Assembly (NCBI RefSeq): GCF_010894405.1
Contig: NZ_JAAIYA010000035.1
Coordinates: forward strand, 35,803 to 99,802
Origin: Pyxidicoccus caerfyrddinensis
GTDB taxonomy: Bacteria; Myxococcota; Myxococcia; Myxococcales; Myxococcaceae
Length of the DNA stretch: 64,000 bases
Reading direction: 5' to 3'
Made by a program: the position numbers and the translations under genes. Below, in pieces: positions 57,258-64,000 of this stretch (position 1 is the first letter of the stretch; each line of letters starts with the position of its first letter). The notes beneath the pieces are model-generated. The model did no database searches, was not told the DNA's origin, and saw nothing but the letters and a program-made list of their open reading frames with translations.

Positions 57258-60200
57258 CTACGCGTCGTCCTCACCGAAGGCGCGGGCCAGCAGCCGCGCC
57301 GCCACGGCGTCCACCAGCGGCGGCTGGAGGGCGCCGAAGTGGCCTCCCGGCACGGGCACCACGTCCAGCCGGGCCGAGGGCAGCAAGTCGCGCCAGCCCA
57401 GCGTCTCATCCCGCTCCGCGCGTGCCTCGTCGCTGCAGAAGAGCGTCACCTTCGCGCGCGGCGAGGCCACCGGCCAGGCGCGCACCTGCGGCACCAGCAC
57501 CTCGCCCAGCACGTGCCACACGCGGGCCAGCTCCTTGCCGGTGAAGTGGTTGGCCGCGGTGCCGCGCTCGCGGGCGCGCTGAGCCACGCGCTCCCACTTC
57601 TCGTCGCGCGACAGCGGGGCCAGCTCGCGCTCCAGGGCCTCGTCCCACACGCCGAACTCGTCGGCGATGGCGAGCGCGGGCTCCACCGGGCCGCGCGAGC
57701 GCGCGTCCACGGACTGGAAGGTGAGGGCGTCGAAGAAGGCCAGCAGGGCCACCTCCTCGCCCGCGGCCTCCAGCGCCGCGGCGACGCCCAGGGCCGGGTA
57801 GCCGCCGAAGGAGTAGCCCGCGAGCCGGTAGGGCCCGTGGGGCTGCACGGCGCGCACGTCCTCCACATACGCGGCGAGGCGGGCCTCGAAGGTGTCGAAG
57901 CCGCGCGAGGACACCGTCTCCGGCGCCTGGAGGCCGAAGCAGCGCAGGCGCGGCTCCAGGCGGGGCGCGAGGTGGCGGTAGTGGTGCAGCTCGCCGTCGC
58001 CCGGGTGGAAGAGGAAGAGGGGCGGCGCGTCCGCGGGCGCGCCCCCGCCGGCCAGCCGCACCACGCTGGTGCGGGGCGGGCCCTCCTTCAGCAAGTCATG
58101 CACCGCGTCCGCCGCCTCGCGCAGCGTGGGGCTCTGGAAGACGACGGCCAGCGGCACCGGCAGGCCGAGCTCCTCCTCGAGGCGGCCCAGCAGGCGCATG
58201 GCGAGGATGGAGTCGCCGCCCAGCGCGAAGAAGTCGTCCTCCGGCGTGACGCCCGGGCGGCCCAGCACCTCGCGCCACAGGCGCTCCAGCGTCATCTCCA
58301 CCGTCGTGCGGAAGGGCGTCTGCAGCCGCGCGGCTTCCGGCGCGGGCGCGGGCGCGGCGGCCTCCGGGTCCTTCAGCGCGTGGCGGTCCACCTTGCCGTT
58401 GTTGTTGAGGGGCAGCCGCTCCAGCACGGTGAAGGCGGCGGGCACCATGTACGCGGGGAGCCGCGCCGCCACGTGCGCGCGCAGCAAGTCCGCGCCCACG
58501 GAGGCCGGGGCCTGCGCGTACGCGAGCAGCCGCAGCGGGCCCGCGGGCGACGGCCGCGCGAGCACCACGGCCTCCTCCACGCCCGGCACGCTCCGCAGGC
58601 ACAGCTCCACCTCCGACAGCTCCACGCGGAAGCCGCGAATCTTCACCTGGTGGTCCACGCGGCCCAGGAAGCGCAGGCGCCCGTCCGGCAGCAGCCGGGC
58701 CAAATCCCCCGTGTGGTACATGCGCGCGCCAGGCACGCCGCTGAAGGGGTCCGGCACGAAGCGCTCGGCCGTGGCGTGCGGCGCGCCCAGGTAGCCGCGC
58801 GCCAGCGCCACGCCGCCGATGTACACGCGCCCCGGCAGGCCGGGCAGCACCGGCTCCAGGTGCTCGTCCAGCAGGTAGAAGCGCACGCGGGGGATGGGGC
58901 GGCCGATGGGGAAGGTGGGCGCGGTGTCCACGCCCCCGGCGCCGGGGATGGCGCAGGTGGCGGAAGTGATTGTGCACTCGGTGGGGCCGTACACGTTGAG
59001 CCAGGGCGCGTGCGCGCCGCCCACGCGCACCCAGGCCTCGTACAGCTCGCGCTTGAGGACGTCACCGCCGGGGGCCAGCAGGCGCAGGCGCGCGGGCACG
59101 CTGCGGCCCTGCTTCTCCAGCTCGCGCACCCACTCCTCGATGTACGTGGGCGGCAGGCTGATGACGGTGATGCCCGTTTCCTCCAGGTACTGCGTGACGG
59201 TGTGCGCGGGCAGCAGGCCGTCGTTCATCACCACCGTGGCGCCCGCGGACAGCGGCGGATACAGGTCCTCCGCGGCCGCGTCGAAGCTCAGCGGCGCGAA
59301 GTTGAGCATCCTGTCACCGGGCGCGAGGCCGAAGCGCTCCGCCATGGCCACGGCGTGGTTGGCCACCGAGCCGTGCTGCACCATGACGCCCTTGGGCTCG
59401 CCCGTGGAGCCGGACGTGAAGATGAGGTACGCGAGCTGCGTCTCGGACACGGCGCGGGGGCCGGGCTCCAGGTCGTCCGCCACGTGGGCGGGCTCGGGTG
59501 GCACCTCCACGAGAGGCGCCAGCGCGTAGAGCTCCTCCATCCTCACCGCGTCCACCCACAGGCGCCGGGCGCCGGCGCGCTCCAGCACGGACTGCTTGCG
59601 CGGCTCGGGCCAGCCGGGGTCCAGCGGGACGTAGGCGCCGCCGGCCTTGAGGATGCCCAGCAGCACGGCCAGGGCCTGCGCGGAGGGCGCCATCACCACG
59701 CCCACCGCCTCCTCGGGCTTCAGGCCCTGCGCGACCAGGTGCGCGGCCAGCAGGTTGGCGCGGGCGTTGAGCTCCGCGTAGCTCCAGGTGATGGCGCCGT
59801 GGGCCACGGCCGCCGCGTGGGGCGTGCGGCGCACCTGGGCCTCGAAGAGGGTGTGGACGCAGGCCCCGGCTGGCACCGCCTGGGGGCCGCCGTCCAGCGC
59901 GGCGAGCACCCCGGCGCGCTGCTCCGGGCTCATCAGCGGCAGGCGGGACAGGGGCGCGTCCGGCGCGCGGACGGCCTCGGCGCACAGCTGCTCCAGTGCC
60001 CGCGCCATGCGCGCGGCCGTCTCCGGGGTGAAGAGGGCGCTGTCGGTGGCGACGACGCCGGACAGCGTGCCGTCGGGCTGCTCGGCCAGGCTGAGCACCA
60101 CGTCGTACGCGGGGATGACGCCCGCGCCCTCCAGCACGGAGGCCTCCAGGTCCGCGAAGGCCGGCGGGGAGAAGGCGTCCATCAGCAGCAGCGCCTGGGC

Positions 60201-63200
60201 CAGCGGGGGCGCGGTGCGGTCCGCGTCCGGGCGCACGGCGTCGGCGATGCGCTTGAATGGCACTTCCTGGTGCGCGGTGGCGTGCGTCACCACCGCGTGC
60301 GCGCGCCGCAGCAGCGCGCGGAAGGATGCGCCCTCCACCTCGGTGCACAGCGGCACCACGTTGGTGAAGTGGCCCACCAGCGCCTCCGTGCCCGGCAGCG
60401 TGCGGCCGGAGAAGGGCGAGGCCACCACCACGTGCGACTGGGCGCTCAGCCGGTGCAGCCACGCCTGCATCAGCGACAGCAGCGCGGTGAAGGTGGACAC
60501 GCCCTCGCTCCGGGCCAGCGCGCGCAGCGCCGTCACGGCCGGGGCGCTCCAGCCCAGCCGCACCTCGCGCATGTTGGCGTTGAGCGCGGGGGCGCGGCGG
60601 GGGAAGTCCAGCGGCAAGTCCAACACCGGCGGAGCGAGGGCCAGCGCCTGCTTCCAGGACTCCAGGCTCGACTCCAGCCGGCGCTGCTGCTCGGGCTGGC
60701 GCTGCCACAGCGCGAAGTCCGCGTACTGCAGCGGCGGGGGCGGAGGCGGAGTCCGGCCCGCGAGCCGCGCCTGGTACGCCGCCGCCACGTCATCCAGCAG
60801 CGCCTGCTGGCTGAGGCCGTCCACCACCAGGTGGCTGGCGGCGGTGATGAGCACGTGCTTCGTGCCGGTGGCCTCCAGGCGGGCCAGCTCGAAGCGGTAG
60901 AGCGGCCCGTGGCGCAGGTCGAAGTGCTGGTGGTCGTGCCAGGTGACGCGCGCACGCGCCGCCTCCAGCGCCTCGCTCGGGGGCTGGTGGGACAGGTCCA
61001 GTCGTGCCAGCACGGGGCCGCGCACGGGGCCCGTCCGGATGAGGACGGTGTTGGACTCCTGGACGAAGGTGCCGCGCAGCGTTTCGTGGCGCTCCACCAC
61101 GGATGTCAGGGCCGCTTCGAGGCACGCCACGTCCAGCGGGCCGTCCAGCACCAGCGCCAGGACGCTGACGTAGGGCGGGGCCTCGGGGAGCTGGAGGGCG
61201 TACCAGAGGCGCTCCTGCACCAGCGACGCGGGGATGTGCGCGGGGCGCGGCGCGGCCTTGAGCGCGGAGCTCCGAGGCGCCGCGGAGAGCCGCTCCGCCA
61301 GGCCGGCGACGGTGGGCGCGGTGAAGACGTCCGCCAGCGGCAGTTGCACGCCGAAGGCCTGACGCAGCCGAGCCACCAGCCGGGCCGCGGCCAGCGAGTG
61401 CCCTCCCAGCTGGAAGAAGTCCGCGTCGCGTCCCACGTGCTCCACGCCCAGCAGGCGCTGGAAGAGCTCCGCGACCCAGGTCTCCACGGGCCCGCGCGGG
61501 GGCTCACCCTTCTGGGGCTGCACGTCGCCGTCCACCGGCAGCGCGGCCAGTGCCTTGCGGTCCACCTTGCCGTTGGGACGCAGGGGGAGTTGCTCCAGGA
61601 AGGCGAAGCGCGAGGGCACCAGCGCGTCCGGCAGTACCGCCGCCAGCGCCGCGCGCAGCCTCCGCGCCGCGTGGGCCTCGTCGTGCTCCAGGACGACGAA
61701 GGCCTCCAGGTGCGAGTCCGCCGGCCCGGAGCGGGCGAGCACGGCGGCCTGACGCACGCCGGGCACGCGCAGCAGGGTGGCCTCCACCTCCTCCAGCTCC
61801 ACGCGCACGCCGCGCACCTTCACCTGGAAGTCGGTGCGGCCCATGAAGCCCAGGGTGCCGTCGGCGAACCAGCGCACGCGGTCGCCGGTGCGGTACAGCC
61901 TGTCTCCGGGGACGCCGGAGAATGGGTCCGGGACGAAGTGCTCGGCCGTCAGCGCGGGGTGGCCGCGGTAGCCCCGGCCGAGGCCGGCGCCGCCGATGTA
62001 CAGCTCTCCGGGCACACCGGGGGGCACGGGCTCGCCGCGCGCGTCCAGCACGTGGAAGCGCACGCGCTCCAGGGGACCTCCGAGCCGCGAGGGCGCTCCC
62101 GCCCGCAGCGGGTGGAGCGCGGCCACGCACGTCGTCTCGCTGGGGCCATAGCCGTTGAGGAGCCGCACCGGGCCGCCCGTGAGCCTGCGCACCAGGGACT
62201 CCGAGGGCGCCTCGCCGCCGAGGTGCAGCACGGCGAGGTTGCGCAGCGCCTCGTCCGCGCCGGGAGCTTCCAGCGCGGCGGACACCACGGAAGGCGTGGC
62301 CAGCAGGTGGGTGGCGTCATGCCGGCGCACGTCCTCGGCCAGCTCCACCGGGCCCGTGGCACGCAGCACGACGCGGGCACCGCGCGACAGCGGCAGCAGC
62401 AGCTCCACCACGTGCATGTCGAAGGCGACGGACATCGCCGCGAGCACCGTGTCACCCGGGCCCACGGGAGCGGCGGTGTCCAGCGCCTCGAAGAGGTGGG
62501 CGAGGTTGCGGTGGGTGAGCTCCACGGCCTTCGGCTCGCCCGTGGTGCCCGAGGTGAAGACGACGAGCGCCAGGTGCTCCAGCGCGGGCGGCGTCAGGGT
62601 GACGGCGGGCCCCCGGGCATCCGGCTCCACGGTGCCGATGTCGGGCAGCGGCTCGGGGAAGGACTCGGGGGCTGCCACCACCAGACGGGCTCCGGCGCTG
62701 CGAAGCAGGGACAGCCGCCGGGCGGGCGGGTGCCCCGGCTCCAGCGCGAGCCAGGCCGCTCCTGCCTTGTGCACGGCCAGCAGCGCGACGAGCAGCGAGG
62801 TGCCGCGCTCCAGGCACACTCCGACGACGGACTCGGGGCCCACGCCTCGGGCCACCAGGCCCCGCGCGAGCGCGGTGGCCTGTGCGTCGAGTTCTCCGTA
62901 GCTCAGGGCCCCATCGGGCGCGACGAGGGCGGGGGAGGCGGGGGCGTGGGCCGCGTGCTGCTCGAAGCGGGAGATGGCCGGCAGCTCGGAGGCGAGCGGG
63001 CGCGCGGTGGCGTTGAAGTCCCGCACGACGCGCTGTCGCTCGGCGTCGGAGAGCAGGGGCAGGGCCTGGAGTTGCGTGTCGGGAGCGTCGAGCGCGGAGG
63101 CGAGGAGCCGGACGTAGTGGCCCAGCATGCGCTCCACCGTGGCCGCGTCGAACAACTCCGAGCGGTACTCCGCTTCCACTTCCAGCGCGTCGCCGCGCTC

Positions 63201-64000
63201 ATTCACCACGAGGGCCAGGTCGAACTTGCTGGCACTGGCGCCCACGGGCAGCGGCCGGGCCCGCAGGTCCGTCAGTGCCTCGGCGAGCGAGCCGCCCACC
63301 GGGTTCCAGGCGAAGCCCACCTGGAAGAGGGGAGAGAGGCTGGGACTGCGAGGCAGGTCGAGCGAGTGGACGAGGCGCTCGAAGGGGACGTCCTGGTGGG
63401 CGAAGGCGTCGAGTGCGGTGGAGCGCACGGCGGCCAGCAGGGAGGAGAAGGGGAGGGAAGGGGAGAGGTGGGTGCGGAGGACGACGGTGTTGACGAAGAG
63501 GCCGACGACGGAGTCGGTGGCGGGGTGTGGGCGAGAGGCGACGGGAGTGCCGACGCAGAGTTGGAGCTGGCCGCAGTAGCGGTGGAGGAGGGCGGCGAAG
63601 GCGGCGTAGAGCGCCATGAAGGGAGTGACGTGGTGCTGGCGGCACACCTCGCGAAGGCGCAGGGAGACGGAAGGGGGCAGGCGCAGGGGAGAGGAGAAGC
63701 CACCGGCGTCGGAGAGGACGGCGGGGCGGGGCCTGTCGGTGGGAAGCTGCAACAACGAGGGGGCGTCGTGCAGGTGCTGGCGCCACCACCGCAGTTGGGC
63801 CTCCTCGCGCGCCAGCACGGCGGGGGACTGCTGCCAGGCGGCGACGTCGGCGTAGCCCAGGCGCAGCGGAGGAAGGGAAGGAGACTGGCCGCGGGAGAGG
63901 GCCGTCCAGGCTTCCCCCAGCTCGCGCATGAGGACGTCGAGGGAGAGGCCGTCCACCAGCAGGTGATGGAAGACGAGCAGCAGCACGTGGTGCTGGGCAG
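57258..64000 (-). CDS. nonribosomal peptide synthetase (C-A-PCP-C-A-PCP-TE), 5' part outside window
   Basis: No start is present within the window; about 2246 residues are visible. Order: condensation (VFHHLLVDG, HHxxxDG intact) up to about 62950; adenylation 1 (VVFTSGTTGEPKA, GYGPSETT, NGKVDRKAL) to about 61530; carrier 1 (FFQLGGHSL, Ser) near 61410; condensation 2 (TAASHLVVDG, where first His is Ser) about 61250-59960; adenylation 2 (IFTSGSTGEPKGV, VYGPTECT, NGKVDRHAL) to about 58370; carrier 2 (FFALGGDSI) near 58230; thioesterase (GYSFGGYP nucleophile, GGHFGAL His) to the end. By-eye pocket residues are D-M-V-S-H-G-G-C-V for A1 and D-A-E-T-L-P-V-I-T for A2; I make no substrate call. It ends the assembly line and releases the product. 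Confidence 0.93.
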   Translation of the reverse strand, partial: AQHHVLLLVFHHLLVDGLSLDVLMRELGEAWTALSRGQSPSLPPLRLGYADVAAWQQSPAVLAREEAQLRWWRQHLHDAPSLLQLPTDRPRPAVLSDAGGFSSPLRLPPSVSLRLREVCRQHHVTPFMALYAAFAALLHRYCGQLQLCVGTPVASRPHPATDSVVGLFVNTVVLRTHLSPSLPFSSLLAAVRSTALDAFAHQDVPFERLVHSLDLPRSPSLSPLFQVGFAWNPVGGSLAEALTDLRARPLPVGASASKFDLALVVNERGDALEVEAEYRSELFDAATVERMLGHYVRLLASALDAPDTQLQALPLLSDAERQRVVRDFNATARPLASELPAISRFEQHAAHAPASPALVAPDGALSYGELDAQATALARGLVARGVGPESVVGVCLERGTSLLVALLAVHKAGAAWLALEPGHPPARRLSLLRSAGARLVVAAPESFPEPLPDIGTVEPDARGPAVTLTPPALEHLALVVFTSGTTGEPKAVELTHRNLAHLFEALDTAAPVGPGDTVLAAMSVAFDMHVVELLLPLSRGARVVLRATGPVELAEDVRRHDATHLLATPSVVSAALEAPGADEALRNLAVLHLGGEAPSESLVRRLTGGPVRLLNGYGPSETTCVAALHPLRAGAPSRLGGPLERVRFHVLDARGEPVPPGVPGELYIGGAGLGRGYRGHPALTAEHFVPDPFSGVPGDRLYRTGDRVRWFADGTLGFMGRTDFQVKVRGVRVELEEVEATLLRVPGVRQAAVLARSGPADSHLEAFVVLEHDEAHAARRLRAALAAVLPDALVPSRFAFLEQLPLRPNGKVDRKALAALPVDGDVQPQKGEPPRGPVETWVAELFQRLLGVEHVGRDADFFQLGGHSLAAARLVARLRQAFGVQLPLADVFTAPTVAGLAERLSAAPRSSALKAAPRPAHIPASLVQERLWYALQLPEAPPYVSVLALVLDGPLDVACLEAALTSVVERHETLRGTFVQESNTVLIRTGPVRGPVLARLDLSHQPPSEALEAARARVTWHDHQHFDLRHGPLYRFELARLEATGTKHVLITAASHLVVDGLSQQALLDDVAAAYQARLAGRTPPPPPPLQYADFALWQRQPEQQRRLESSLESWKQALALAPPVLDLPLDFPRRAPALNANMREVRLGWSAPAVTALRALARSEGVSTFTALLSLMQAWLHRLSAQSHVVVASPFSGRTLPGTEALVGHFTNVVPLCTEVEGASFRALLRRAHAVVTHATAHQEVPFKRIADAVRPDADRTAPPLAQALLLMDAFSPPAFADLEASVLEGAGVIPAYDVVLSLAEQPDGTLSGVVATDSALFTPETAARMARALEQLCAEAVRAPDAPLSRLPLMSPEQRAGVLAALDGGPQAVPAGACVHTLFEAQVRRTPHAAAVAHGAITWSYAELNARANLLAAHLVAQGLKPEEAVGVVMAPSAQALAVLLGILKAGGAYVPLDPGWPEPRKQSVLERAGARRLWVDAVRMEELYALAPLVEVPPEPAHVADDLEPGPRAVSETQLAYLIFTSGSTGEPKGVMVQHGSVANHAVAMAERFGLAPGDRMLNFAPLSFDAAAEDLYPPLSAGATVVMNDGLLPAHTVTQYLEETGITVISLPPTYIEEWVRELEKQGRSVPARLRLLAPGGDVLKRELYEAWVRVGGAHAPWLNVYGPTECTITSATCAIPGAGGVDTAPTFPIGRPIPRVRFYLLDEHLEPVLPGLPGRVYIGGVALARGYLGAPHATAERFVPDPFSGVPGARMYHTGDLARLLPDGRLRFLGRVDHQVKIRGFRVELSEVELCLRSVPGVEEAVVLARPSPAGPLRLLAYAQAPASVGADLLRAHVAARLPAYMVPAAFTVLERLPLNNNGKVDRHALKDPEAAAPAPAPEAARLQTPFRTTVEMTLERLWREVLGRPGVTPEDDFFALGGDSILAMRLLGRLEEELGLPVPLAVVFQSPTLREAADAVHDLLKEGPPRTSVVRLAGGGAPADAPPLFLFHPGDGELHHYRHLAPRLEPRLRCFGLQAPETVSSRGFDTFEARLAAYVEDVRAVQPHGPYRLAGYSFGGYPALGVAAALEAAGEEVALLAFFDALTFQSVDARSRGPVEPALAIADEFGVWDEALERELAPLSRDEKWERVAQRARERGTAANHFTGKELARVWHVLGEVLVPQVRAWPVASPRAKVTLFCSDEARAERDETLGWRDLLPSARLDVVPVPGGHFGALQPPLVDAVAARLLARAFGEDDA

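Overview
The window is a very GC-rich, densely packed bacterial chromosome segment with few gaps and frequent ATGA or short overlaps. The gene content points to a fruiting myxobacterium of the Myxococcus/Corallococcus/Pyxidicoccus type: an Hanks-type Ser/Thr kinase, many lipoproteins and secreted proteins, a modular NRPS locus, GTG/TTG starts and strong GGAGG sites. The genus is inferred from this content only. I see no rRNA, tRNA, insertion sequence or CRISPR array.

Region 1 (1-29066) is mostly housekeeping and accessory metabolism: a truncated 5-oxoprolinase subunit (pxpA), a tri-haem cytochrome c lipoprotein, a class V aminotransferase, a cysE-cysK cysteine operon, an acyl-CoA ligase, a TfoX-domain protein with a histone-H1-like tail, a LysR regulator divergent from an MFS exporter with paired operator-like repeats, a large lipoprotein, a diiron metallo-beta-lactamase-fold protein next to a Ser/Thr kinase, a secreted nuclease with a lamin-tail domain, an AI-2E-type permease, a ThrE-type exporter, a three-gene YqjE/YqjD-like membrane operon, an RsuA-type pseudouridine synthase and a pabB-pabA-pabC folate operon.

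Region 2 (29182-38586) is the most likely place for an undescribed system. Three overlapping or tightly spaced genes on the minus strand encode a DUF559/Vsr-like nuclease, an unrecognised adaptor-like protein and a 1185-residue protein joining an AAA-type ATPase to a HerA/FtsK-like ATPase. An AT-rich dyad lies upstream. About 3 kb further on is a lower-GC gene joining an EVE-like N-terminal region with a Cys cluster to an HNH nuclease, which looks like a modification-dependent restriction enzyme. Together these suggest a small defence island.

Region 3 (38583-64000) begins with an acyltransferase-SDR operon and then becomes a biosynthetic gene cluster that runs off the right edge: an ABC-2 exporter, two paralogous methyltransferases with duplicated N-terminal halves, a VioD-like aminotransferase, a fatty acid desaturase, an acyl-adenylate ligase-ketoreductase-carrier protein without a ketosynthase, two FtsX-like permeases with a LolA-like lipoprotein-handling protein, a diaminobutyrate-type transaminase, and the end of an NRPS (C-A-PCP-C-A-PCP-TE). 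I infer a product primed by an acyl or alpha-hydroxyacyl unit, extended by at least two amino acids, possibly including 2,4-diaminobutyrate, methylated or otherwise tailored, and exported.
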